Part shown: piece after piece, positions 1-5,767 of the stretch | Layout of the letters: each line of letters opens with the position of its first letter | Numbering within the stretch: the stretch's first letter is position 1 | From: Candidatus Baldrarchaeota archaeon | GTDB lineage: Archaea > Asgardarchaeota > Baldrarchaeia > Baldrarchaeales > DXJG01 | Length of the DNA: 9,695 nucleotides | NCBI GenBank assembly: GCA_030587435.1 | Contig: JAUQZC010000117.1 | Span: 1 to 9,695 of the forward strand | Direction: 5' to 3' | Program-made: the position numbers and the translations under genes | Notes under the pieces: generated by a model | Seen by the model: only the letters and a program-made list of their open reading frames with translations | Told to the model about the DNA's origin: nothing | Databases searched by the model: none

Positions 1-5
1 GACTT

Positions 6-224
6 TTACACGAGCGAAGTAGTAGTTTTTCCTAATTTTACCTTTTTTGTGTCCTGTTGGCTAGTGTTACACATTTTTGCGTTCCTTTTGTGTGAATGGC
101 ATTTTCCCAAAAGTATTCCCTTAACTAGGTCGCTGAATGTGACTTTAATTCCTCTTATGGCATGTTCATACTTTAATTTTAGCAAAAGTCTGTAGGTCTC
201 TTCGTCAACCTTGATGCTTTTCAA
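6..224 (-). CDS. Small ribbon-helix-helix (VapB/CopG-like) protein
   Basis: Probable DNA-binding RHH protein, perhaps an orphan antitoxin or a small transcription regulator. From the TTG at 224 the product begins MKSIKVDEETYRLLLKLK, the usual RHH pattern of a short beta strand (SIKV), a DEETY turn and a first helix; the second helix (TFSDLVKGIL) follows at about residues 30-39. The frame stays open upstream to an ATG at 275, but that adds a hydrophobic, Trp-rich stretch (LLFYWWW) foreign to RHH proteins. A GGTGGTGG run lies just before the TTG and can serve as ribosome site, so I prefer 72 residues. The last 30 residues are polar and low in complexity (KKVKLGKTTTSLV) and match nothing I know; they may be a frameshifted tail. 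No PIN toxin gene can be seen next to it inside the window, but the downstream side is cut by the window edge. Confidence 0.55.
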   Translation of the reverse strand: MKSIKVDEETYRLLLKLKYEHAIRGIKVTFSDLVKGILLGKCHSHKRNAKMCNTSQQDTKKVKLGKTTTSLV

Positions 225-275
225 CTTCCACCACCAGTAGAAAAGTAGAAAAGTAACCAATATAAAGTTAACCAT

Positions 276-745
276 TAATGCAACCTAGTAACAATAGTTT
301 GACCAATACGTAAAGTTGTATCCGCACCTTTGCGCAAACCTAATTTTAACAGATAGTCATTTTTCGTGAAGACTTACCGATTTTAATATATATTTTTTAA
401 CGTACTTTTTTACATTTTTTCGTCTCGTACTCTATGAGGAAAACTTTGATATTTCCTTTTAATAGCTTGCCGAAACTTTGTAGTTAACTTATCTCAAAGG
501 TGGATATTTAACACTTACAAAGCAAGAGGACCTAAAACACTAATATATGGGCAAGTATAGGTTCAAAGGTTTTAATTAAGCAATAGCCTAAAGATACCTG
601 CGAATCACATTTCGACTTGTTCTAAATAAACAATATAAAACCTGAAGCGTTACTACCATAAGGTAGAGATACGTTCACGTAGATAGTCTTATGGGCTGGT
701 ATTAAAAAGTCTAGGTTTGAAACTAGCCCTAAGGGAGGAGCGTAC
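276..745. other. Gene-free AT-rich stretch
   Basis: I find no convincing coding frame on either strand and no tRNA or CRISPR. There is a TATA-like run at about 380-402 and another (atataaaa) near 632-640; neither is at promoter distance from a gene. An isolated TGTTCTAA at 618-625 matches the half-site of the operator array at 2966-3005 but has no partner here. Just before the next gene, CTAGGTTTGAAACTAG (711-726) can form a small bulged hairpin directly upstream of the ribosome site. It may hold decayed sequence or an unrecognised RNA. Confidence 0.4.
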
Positions 746-954
746 ATGAGTGAAAAACTTTTTGAACTGATCCAAATACATCATATACAAAGCACAGTGG
801 GAGAAGTAATCTATTTTAACTGTCCACACTGCGGAAAGAAATAGCTGTACATCTAAGAGCACTTGAAGACGACCCAGACACCGTAGAAGCCTACTGGGGC
901 AAAAACCTAAAAGAAATCAACGAAAAACAAAAGAAATTGGAAAGACAAACATAA
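746..954 (+). pseudogene. Zinc-ribbon-like small protein broken by one base
   Basis: A strong ribosome site (GGGAGGAG, 733-740) precedes the ATG at 746. The first frame gives 32 residues ending CPHCGKK and then TAG at 842-844. The frame one base back continues as IAVHLRALEDDPDTVEAYWG and a charged helix (LKEINEKQKKLE) to TAA at 952-954, with no stop from the junction on. One extra A in the AAAGAAA tract at 835-841 would join them into a protein of about 70 residues with a single CPxCG knuckle, an acidic middle and a helical tail. Possible causes are a real mutation, a sequencing error, or a -1 frameshift: the zero frame at the joint reads A-AAG-AAA-TAG, and A-AAG followed by a stop is a known kind of slip site. 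I do not recognise a named family; function unknown. Confidence 0.5.
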
Positions 955-1060
955 ACACAATATTTATGAAATAGATCTCAACATCAACTCATCAATCCGT
1001 TACATTAACACTCAACGAAAACCAAGAAACTTAAATGTCAAGACCGCTAAAAATTTAGAC

Positions 1061-1594
1061 ATGAAGGAAACACTTGCATGGTTTGCAATTCCAGCAGCAC
1101 TTAGTATTTTATCAATAGCAATTTTTTGGAATCTTCCTTTTCCAGCTAAACTCTATGCCCTAGTTCCCATAACATACATCGTAGGCACAACCAGCATAGC
1201 AAGAAACGCCTCACTAAAACAGCTACGTACAAGTAAAAGCCTAAAAACACTTCTATTCGTACCGTTAACACTAATCTACATCATAGTCTTCGAAGCTTGC
1301 TTTAACGTGCACAGACTCTTAGAACCAGGATTCCTACAACAACATATGCAATACCACATATTCAACGACCTCCCAATATTCATAGTAATGTTTCTAGCCG
1401 CTTGGTTCACATTTAGAAAATTCGGTCCAAGCAAACAGACAATCATAACAACCTACGTATTAGGCGCAATATTTGAAGCCTTCTTCGCAGGTGAAAGTGG
1501 ATCCGGGCCTGGTGGCCTTATAATGGGCCTACTCTGGATTTGGATACTTCACGTAAACTGGTTCCTAACTCTAAAAATAACAATGGCAAAATAA
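1061..1594 (+). CDS. Multi-pass membrane protein of unknown function
   Basis: An open frame of 177 residues, rich in I, L, F and W, with about five or six membrane segments (approximately 5-25, 30-47, 63-83, 102-118, 128-146 and 150-173). Short basic loops, for example around residues 47-62, lie between them. A conserved-looking polar patch GESGSGPGG at about 143-152 precedes the last helix and could be a functional loop. No ribosome site is visible before the ATG. A TATA-like CTTAAAT at about 1030-1036 lies some 28 bases upstream, which suits a leaderless transcript. I do not recognise the family. It stands between two genes with single-base lesions, yet is itself intact over its whole length, so it is probably a working integral membrane protein. 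Confidence 0.65.
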   Translation: MKETLAWFAIPAALSILSIAIFWNLPFPAKLYALVPITYIVGTTSIARNASLKQLRTSKSLKTLLFVPLTLIYIIVFEACFNVHRLLEPGFLQQHMQYHIFNDLPIFIVMFLAAWFTFRKFGPSKQTIITTYVLGAIFEAFFAGESGSGPGGLIMGLLWIWILHVNWFLTLKITMAK

Positions 1595-1608
1595 AATTGT
1601 TAGTATCC

Positions 1609-1711
1609 TCGCTTTTACGTCTTCCCTTCTAAGACCTAAAAATAAATTTACAGTCAAATTTTCCGTAAAGACAAAAGCGACCCTTCACACCTACAACTAA
1701 ATTAGGTCTTA
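1609..1711. repeat. Two interleaved inverted repeats behind the membrane protein gene
   Basis: The first pair is TCGCTTTT plus GTCTT (1609-1616 and 1619-1623) against AAGACAAAAGCGA (1668-1680): 13 pairs with a two-base bulge. The second pair is TAAGACCTAA (1630-1639) against TTAGGTCTTA (1702-1711): ten perfect pairs. The arms alternate (1, 2, 1', 2'), so in RNA they would form a pseudoknot-like topology. They lie in the 3' flank of the membrane protein gene and upstream of the TATA-like ATTTAAATAT (1731-1740) that precedes the DUF3795 gene. They may be a transcript-end structure or a decayed element; function unknown. Confidence 0.45.
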
Positions 1712-1761
1712 ATTGAGCTTAAGTGAATCAATTTAAATATTAATAATGGAAAATTGTGTAA

Positions 1762-1777
1762 GGGAGGAGTCAAAATG
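1762..1777 (+). promoter_or_regulatory. Strong ribosome site with ATG out of frame with DUF3795
   Basis: GGGAGGAG (1762-1769) is followed at good distance by ATG at 1775. This ATG opens MNYDEEKKD and then runs off the DUF3795 frame. One extra A in the A6 run at 1793-1798 would give MNYDEEKKRYVSFCGSYC, a natural start for the domain. A TATA-like ATTTAAATAT at 1731-1740 lies at the right distance for a short leader. Confidence 0.6.
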
Positions 1778-1803
1778 AATTATGATGAAGAGAAAAAAGA
1801 TAT

Positions 1804-2217
1804 GTGTCGTTTTGCGGATCTTACTGCCATACCTGTGACTGGTTTACAGGTAAAATAAGGAGAAGTTTTCAAGCAGTTCTAAACATGGTAGAAACGTACG
1901 GATTTAGAAAACTTCTCGAAGGAAAAGTAGACGTGGAAAACTTTAAACTTGGCTTAAAAATCCTTGCAAACTCTGGAATATGCTCCGGATGCAAGGCGGA
2001 AATCAAAGAAAAACCTGAAGAAGACAGATGTCAAATCAGGCAATGTTGCTCAAGCAAAGGATTCGACCTCTGCAACGAATGTCCGCGGTTTCCATGCAAC
2101 CTACTTAAAAGCAATCCAGGAGTCATAAAATTCCACTGCATAGAAAACCTCATAGAAATTAAACAAAAAGGAATAGAACATTGGATTAATAAACAATGGA
2201 AACAGTATATAAATTAA
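1804..2217 (+). CDS. DUF3795 cysteine-rich protein
   Basis: DUF3795-type small protein with many cysteines, likely to bind zinc or an iron-sulfur cluster; the family has no firmly known reaction. In order: CGSYCHTCDWF at residues 4-14; a helical middle (AVLNMVETYGF, about 24-34); GICSGCK at 58-64; then DRCQIRQCC and KGFDLCNECPRFPCN at about 74-98. Spacing and motifs fit the family and the domain is complete. The frame opens with GTG at 1804, three codons before the first motif, but no ribosome site is found there. The good ribosome site and ATG at 1762-1777 are one frame off, joined only if the A6 run 1793-1798 gains one A. So the gene is either started at GTG, slightly damaged, or misread by one base. 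The tail (about 100-137) is a basic helix. Confidence 0.75.
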   Translation: MSFCGSYCHTCDWFTGKIRRSFQAVLNMVETYGFRKLLEGKVDVENFKLGLKILANSGICSGCKAEIKEKPEEDRCQIRQCCSSKGFDLCNECPRFPCNLLKSNPGVIKFHCIENLIEIKQKGIEHWINKQWKQYIN

Positions 2218-2234
2218 TAAAACAAATTTCAGGC

Positions 2235-2942
2235 ATGGTTTAAATATCCGCCACAGGACTACACGGCATATTACATTACCTTATAGCTAAAATTTCAAAG
2301 AAAACCGAAAATATTAAAAGAACATTATCTAACGACTTCTTCTACGGATTTATCGTCAGAGGTTTCTTACCAGACTACGACCCTTTCATATCCCTTCTCA
2401 TATGGCTAGCTTTGGGAGATTTAAGCACAGAAAAACTAGCAGAAATACATGAAACATTCCATAGAACCGCGACCCACAGCATATTCTTCGTAATCACATT
2501 AATTATATTAGGGCTTATTCTAGGTTTACGCAGCACTAAAGCTAAATCCATTACTTTAGGCATAAGTACAGGTGTAATGCTCCATATATTGCTTGACTTA
2601 CCGTATATGGTGGGCGTCGCAATATTCTGGCCATTAATCCCACAGAAAATCGGTCTTTTCTGGGATCTACCGCCACTAATAAACCGAGTAAGACAAGCTC
2701 TTTTCAAATTATGGTATGCAATTTTCTTCAGCATGATATACTACACATCAAAAAACTGAAGATAATAAAAGAATAAAAATTTCAACGCTAGTATTTACTG
2801 TTTTCTTCATTGCGACCATAGCAATGATTACAAAACCTGCAACATTCGATATAATTCATGCAATCACCGAACTTATAAGCCTAGTAATCTAGCATACCTT
2901 CTCTACGCAGAAAAAACTACAATATACAAAGCCCTAGGATGA
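2235..2942 (+). pseudogene. YdjM/DUF457-like membrane metal-dependent hydrolase, broken
   Basis: The longest undamaged part (TTG 2412 to TGA 2757-2759, 115 residues) reads HETFHRTATHS, then hydrophobic helices and HILLDLPYMVGVAIFWP. The same frame is open upstream to 2244 and adds LHGILHYLIA and GFLPDYDPF. These are the usual landmarks of the YdjM/DUF457 inner-membrane hydrolase-like family: an N-terminal His, a PDxD motif, HRxxTHS and a later HxxxD. The only fitting ATG (2235) is followed at codon 3 by TAA (2241-2243). After the TGA at 2757 the family-like tail goes on in the next frame from the A6 run at 2750-2755 (KTEDNKRIKISTLVFTVFF), meets TAG at 2890-2892, and resumes in the original frame (AYLLYAEKTTIYKALG) to TGA at 2940-2942. 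The two frame changes cancel, which favours one gene with a C-terminal pair of membrane helices. With an early stop as well, it is probably inactive. Confidence 0.6.
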
Positions 2943-2965
2943 ATGTTGCAATTTTGAGTGTAAGA

Positions 2966-3005
2966 TGTTTTAAAGTTAGAACATCGTGTTCTAAATGTTA
3001 GAATT
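2966..3005. promoter_or_regulatory. Array of alternating operator-like half-sites
   Basis: TTAGAACATCGTGTTCTAA (2976-2994) is a perfect 8+8 inverted repeat with a 3-base spacer. A third half-site TTAGAATT starts at 2998 and a weaker TGTTTTAA at 2966. The starts 2966, 2976, 2987 and 2998 are 10-11 bases apart and alternate in direction, so they lie on one face of the helix. The array overlaps a TATA-like ATTATATG at about 3003-3010 before the methyltransferase gene, as a repressor operator would. Confidence 0.5.
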
Positions 3006-3069
3006 ATATGCCTTAAACTTCACATTAAACTAAATCTTACATTCAAACTATGCTGAGCTGAAACATAAA

Positions 3070-3681
3070 ATGATGGAACAAGTAAGAAAGGCGGTTTCCA
3101 ATATTGTATCTACATTTCTCATGATTGTTCAACATATCCCAGTTGTAGGACCATGGTACGGAATAATGACTATACCCATCATAATCTATTTCGTAACAGT
3201 TTTACTCGTGCATCCAGAATTTATATCCTCGGAACTTTCATTACTATTCTTTTCATGGCATTTTATTTTCGGTAGAACTATGTTTTTAGCAGGCTTAACA
3301 ATTTTTCTCCTCGCTTTATCAAATTTCCGAAAAAGAACAACACCCATCTCAACCTACGGACTTTACTCCAAAATCAGACACCCACAATATCTGGGGCTAA
3401 CAATTGTAACTTTAGGTTTCACTCTTATGAGCATAGAATGGAAGGGAACAATCGAACTACTCGGTGTATGGCTAATATCACTGATAGGATACATTCTCCT
3501 AGCATATAGTGAAGAGAAACATCTCTTAAAGAACCACCATAAACTTTACAAACAATACATGGAGCAAACACATTTTATGCTACCAATAGATCCTCCAAAA
3601 AACCTACCAGAACCCCTATTCACCGTGCTTTTCATGTTAAGCATCGCTTCAATATGTAGCTTAATCGTCGCAATTATATAA
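3070..3681 (+). CDS. ICMT/PEMT-family membrane methyltransferase
   Basis: Integral membrane, S-adenosylmethionine-dependent methyltransferase of the isoprenylcysteine carboxyl methyltransferase/phospholipid N-methyltransferase superfamily. The substrate cannot be told from sequence; lipids and small isoprenoid-like molecules are common ones. The family core is clear: GLYSKIRHPQYLG at 97-109 (the RHPxYxG cofactor motif), two membrane segments at about 110-122 and 130-146, then SEEKHLL at 147-153 and HHKLYKQYMEQT at 156-167 (the EE and Y motifs). N-terminal membrane segments are at about 32-48 and 55-84, and another forms the C-terminus (183-203). No lesion is seen. Two ATGs in a row (3070, 3073) can serve as start; neither has a clear ribosome site. 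It stands alone behind the half-site array at 2966-3005, which suggests it is regulated separately. Confidence 0.8.
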   Translation: MMEQVRKAVSNIVSTFLMIVQHIPVVGPWYGIMTIPIIIYFVTVLLVHPEFISSELSLLFFSWHFIFGRTMFLAGLTIFLLALSNFRKRTTPISTYGLYSKIRHPQYLGLTIVTLGFTLMSIEWKGTIELLGVWLISLIGYILLAYSEEKHLLKNHHKLYKQYMEQTHFMLPIDPPKNLPEPLFTVLFMLSIASICSLIVAII

Positions 3682-3789
3682 CTCTTCAAAATTAGACTAA
3701 AGCTTATTTTACCCTACATCAGCATTTCTACATTTCTTGCTGCACTCATTATGTAAGGCTTTTAATCATAAGTTTAGAAATTACCACTC

Positions 3790-3909
3790 TTAAACCGGAA
3801 GAATACAAAAAGTGATGAAAATCCTAGAAATATCATACAGATGTAGCAAAGGATTCTTCTCCAGGAAATCTTGATCTTTTAACTTTCTCCTAACCTTTCC
3901 AAAATTCAT
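3790..3909 (-). CDS. 39-residue basic small protein
   Basis: The frame is open from 3972, but the ATG at 3909 has a perfect GGAGGATC ribosome site four bases upstream, so the product is MNFGKVRRKLKDQDFLEKNP and 19 further residues. The first half is a basic amphipathic stretch (KVRRKLKDQDFLEK); the end is hydrophobic (ISRIFITFCILPV). I do not recognise it. It could be a genuine small protein or the intact head of a longer gene whose tail has shifted frame. It follows the ParA-like gene on the same strand after 124 bases that contain a possible TATA box (CATTATTTA, about 3955-3963) and the inverted repeat at 3994-4021, so it may have its own promoter. Confidence 0.45.
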   Translation of the reverse strand: MNFGKVRRKLKDQDFLEKNPLLHLYDISRIFITFCILPV

Positions 3910-3910
3910 A

Positions 3911-3918
3911 GATCCTCC
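3911..3918 (-). promoter_or_regulatory. Ribosome binding site of the 39-residue gene
   Basis: Read on the minus strand this is GGAGGATC, a near-perfect complement to an archaeal 16S rRNA 3' end, one base before ATG at 3909 (core GGAGG five bases away). It sets the start in place of the longer open frame from 3972. Confidence 0.6.
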
Positions 3919-3993
3919 TTTTTGACACTTAACAAACAACACTTCACAAAAACCTAAATAATGCCTCAGCAATCACATAGTTCGTGTCTCTAC

Positions 3994-4021
3994 TTTAGAA
4001 CGTCATAAAAATGGTTCTAAA
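3994..4021. promoter_or_regulatory. Inverted repeat TTTAGAAC/GTTCTAAA
   Basis: TTTAGAAC (3994-4001) and GTTCTAAA (4014-4021) form a perfect 8+8 inverted repeat with a 12-base spacer. The core TTAGAAC is the same as in the array at 2966-3005, but the spacing differs. It lies between the ParA-like gene end and the 39-residue gene, about 35 bases upstream of that gene's possible TATA box. It could be an operator or a hairpin at the ParA transcript end. Confidence 0.4.
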
Positions 4022-4033
4022 CATAAGTCTTGG

Positions 4034-4951
4034 TCACATTGTAGTACTTCTATAAAGTTCGTTTGATATTTCTCTCAAATACTCCTTTGCTGCATCTATT
4101 GCCTGTTTATACTCTGTTGGGAACCTTTCCAACGTTGCTGAAGCTTTAACATGGCTCCTAATAAATCTAATTATATCCGCTAACCTTTGTGCCTGTCTAA
4201 GCAATCTCTCAACCCTTATTCGTGTAGCTCCCCCGGACGATGGGGATCTTCTTTGGAGAAAACTTTCTACAAATTGACACTCCGCCTGTCTCGGATTAGA
4301 GGGCACAAGATTAAACACGCCAAAAACATTTTTCCTCAAAAAACTATCGGCACTAATGCCTTTTCCTTCCAAAGATATTTCAAGTTCACCCCTAATTTTA
4401 TTAAGCATTCTAATTGTCCTCTTAACATCAACAATACTTGGCCTCAACGGAACCACAAAAAATCTCGAAACGTAAATGCTCAAGGTAATATATCTAGGGT
4501 CAAAAAACGGAGCTGTATCAATTATCACATAATCATATCTTGAAAACGGAACCATGGATTTAAACATTTTTCTAAACCTTGGTCCAGCAGCCCCAGTCTT
4601 CCAAAACCTATCGACAACATCAATTAAGTCATCACCGGGAAGCAAAAAATCGATAAATGTGTCTCCAACTTCCACATCAATCTTAAAACGATAAAACTCC
4701 ACATTCACACCGTCTTCGTAACGCTTAATCATATCTGAAAAGGTTCTACCATCATTCACATATCTATCAAACACATCATCCTTTAAAACGAGCAAAGATG
4801 CACCAGAAGTAGGATCTAAATCAACAAAAAGCACTCTTACATTAAACCGTTTTCTCAAGTAATAAGCCAACAGCAGTGACAGCTTCGTTTTACCAACTCC
4901 CCCAGACGCTGAAATAAATGAAACAATCCTAGAATGCAAACACCTCACCAT
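4034..4951 (-). CDS. ParA/MinD-like P-loop ATPase
   Basis: Cytosolic Walker-type ATPase of the ParA/Soj/MinD superfamily. Such proteins position DNA or protein cargo by ATP-dependent dimerisation. Numbered from ATG 4951 (305 residues): P-loop ISASGGVGKTKLS at 13-25, switch region FVDLDPTSG at 42-50, Walker B YVIIDTAPF at 141-149, and VVPLRPS at 166-172, all in family order. The first lysine of the usual KGGVGKT signature is a serine here (S16), so the deviant Walker A motif is not typical. The C-terminus (about 230-300) is basic and helical (RIRVERLLRQAQRLADIIRF), perhaps for DNA binding. It overlaps the end of the upstream nuclease-like gene by 23 bases, so the two are translated from one transcript. 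TTG 4957 and TTG 4939 are other possible starts; a GGTGAGG precedes the latter closely. No ParB-like partner is seen. Confidence 0.8.
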   Translation of the reverse strand: MVRCLHSRIVSFISASGGVGKTKLSLLLAYYLRKRFNVRVLFVDLDPTSGASLLVLKDDVFDRYVNDGRTFSDMIKRYEDGVNVEFYRFKIDVEVGDTFIDFLLPGDDLIDVVDRFWKTGAAGPRFRKMFKSMVPFSRYDYVIIDTAPFFDPRYITLSIYVSRFFVVPLRPSIVDVKRTIRMLNKIRGELEISLEGKGISADSFLRKNVFGVFNLVPSNPRQAECQFVESFLQRRSPSSGGATRIRVERLLRQAQRLADIIRFIRSHVKASATLERFPTEYKQAIDAAKEYLREISNELYRSTTM

Positions 4952-5336
4952 CCTCAACAGAAATTATAACTCCCCTAACATTTTCACCTCGAATCACATT
5001 TAACATTTTCTTAAACGCTTCAACATACTCTCCGTAGGCATACCGAACAACATGCATAATCACCACCTTCTCAAAATCCAACAAAGCCTTGTATGCCAAC
5101 ACCTGATGAAAACCATCATAAGGCCGCTTATCTACTTCGACTTCTACAGCAACATCTTCACATACAAGATCCACCCTCATTTCCGAAAAATCGGTCTTAT
5201 ACGAAATCTCGCGGCGACAACCAAGTACATCAGCCAACACAACCAAAACATCTGCCTCATTATTTACTCTCCTAAGGAATTGAAACAAACGATCGCTATT
5301 ATTCCTCAACTTCGCCACAATTTCCTCAAATTTCAC
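4929..5336 (-). CDS. PD-(D/E)XK nuclease-like small protein, upstream partner of ParA
   Basis: A 135-residue protein that resembles a minimal PD-(D/E)XK fold. Numbered from GTG 5336: RVDLV at 54-58 (D56 as the motif II acid), EVEVDKR at 65-71 (E65, E67, K70; E-x-E rather than clean E-x-K), then DGFHQVLAYKALL at 74-86, the helix with Gln and Tyr that often follows the active site in this fold, and VVIMHVV at 91-97 as the next strand. A helical N-terminus (residues 1-30) precedes it. GTG 5336 has GGAG nine bases upstream; the frame is open to TTG 5354. Its 3' end overlaps the ParA-like gene by 23 bases. The fold is my reading of motifs, not a search result. It could instead be an inactive binding protein that guides or loads the ATPase. 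Confidence 0.6.
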   Translation of the reverse strand: MKFEEIVAKLRNNSDRLFQFLRRVNNEADVLVVLADVLGCRREISYKTDFSEMRVDLVCEDVAVEVEVDKRPYDGFHQVLAYKALLDFEKVVIMHVVRYAYGEYVEAFKKMLNVIRGENVRGVIISVEDGEVFAF

Positions 5337-5386
5337 CCAAACCAACTCCAACAATACAAATTTGTAAATCCCATTTCCAATTTAAC

Positions 5387-5394
5387 ATTTATAT
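5387..5394 (-). promoter_or_regulatory. TATA box of the nuclease-like/ParA operon
   Basis: Minus-strand ATATAAAT is a good archaeal TATA box. Transcription would start near 5365, about 10 bases before TTG 5354 and 30 before GTG 5336. Confidence 0.5.
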
Positions 5395-5527
5395 GCCGTC
5401 TCTTTGCTTCTTGTATCGGATTTTATCCTCTTAAAATAAAATGCAACAGTTCACGCCAAAATTGTGTATGTTCTCCATTCTTATTAATACGGTCTCTAGC
5501 AGTTCCGAAGAGAATTCGTATAGTAAG

Positions 5528-5544
5528 AATCATTAATTATGATT
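5528..5544. promoter_or_regulatory. Inverted repeat before the truncated vapB copy
   Basis: AATCAT-TAATT-ATGATT is a perfect 6+6 inverted repeat, also TATA-like, about 30-45 bases before the TTG at 5573. RHH antitoxins usually bind such sites in their own promoters. The region before the second vapB (9339-9358) is similarly AT-rich but does not keep the repeat. Confidence 0.35.
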
Positions 5545-5554
5545 AATAGTTTAT

Positions 5555-5725
5555 GTATCATTGGTGATAGTATTGAAAGTCGTTCAGACTAAGCTTAACA
5601 ACCTTGAATACGAATTATTACACAGGTACGCTGAATCTAGAGGTCTCACTATCATGGAAGCCTTAAGAGAAATTGTAAGAAAGCATTTACTGGAAGAGGA
5701 AATTGATCAAAACGATCCATTTTTC
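5555..5725 (+). repeat. Direct repeat, copy 1 (vapB 5' part)
   Basis: This stretch aligns without gaps to 9371-9541 (offset 3,816). A block of 32 bases (5630-5661) is identical, and by eye about two dozen of 171 positions differ. Similarity includes the ribosome site and ends abruptly after the DPFF codons. Confidence 0.8.
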
Positions 5726-5734
5726 GGTATTTGA
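5573..5734 (+). CDS. Truncated VapB-like antitoxin (RHH domain only)
   Basis: 53-residue protein from TTG 5573, with GGTGAT (5563-5568) four bases upstream. In this copy the ATG found in the other copy at the matching place is ATA, so TTG is the likely start in both. MKVVQTKLNNLEYELLHRYA and the second helix TIMEALREIVRKHLL form a complete RHH DNA-binding domain, matching the full VapB at 9389-9622 over 51 residues except H17 for R and I44 for V. After DPFF it ends GI and stops at TGA 5732-5734; the part that would bind and neutralise VapC is gone, and no PIN toxin follows. Either a relic or a stand-alone DNA-binding protein that competes at the vapBC operator. Confidence 0.6.
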   Translation: MKVVQTKLNNLEYELLHRYAESRGLTIMEALREIVRKHLLEEEIDQNDPFFGI

Positions 5735-5767
5735 AACATGTTCCTTACCAGTTTGGCTAGTTGTTCA

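Noticed and set aside
555..615. GGTTCAAAG resembling a tRNA T-loop
   Set aside because: No T-stem, acceptor or anticodon arm can be formed around it.
2375..2734. Minus-strand open frame of 119 residues opposite the DUF457-like gene
   Set aside because: The plus strand carries the family motifs (HRTATHS, PDYD); the minus product has no domain-like pattern and no ribosome site.
3682..3756. Frame continuing after the methyltransferase stop (LFKIRLKLILPYISIS)
   Set aside because: The methyltransferase already has a complete family core and C-terminal helix; hydrophobic readthrough is expected by chance in AT-rich DNA.
4187..4543. Plus-strand open frame opposite ParA
   Set aside because: It lies fully inside the clear ParA-like gene on the other strand and its product is low in structure and rich in N, K and S.
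5052..5546. Plus-strand open frame of 164 residues across the nuclease-like gene and its promoter
   Set aside because: It is opposite a better gene, is His/Gln/Ile rich as expected for an antisense shadow, and has no ribosome site.
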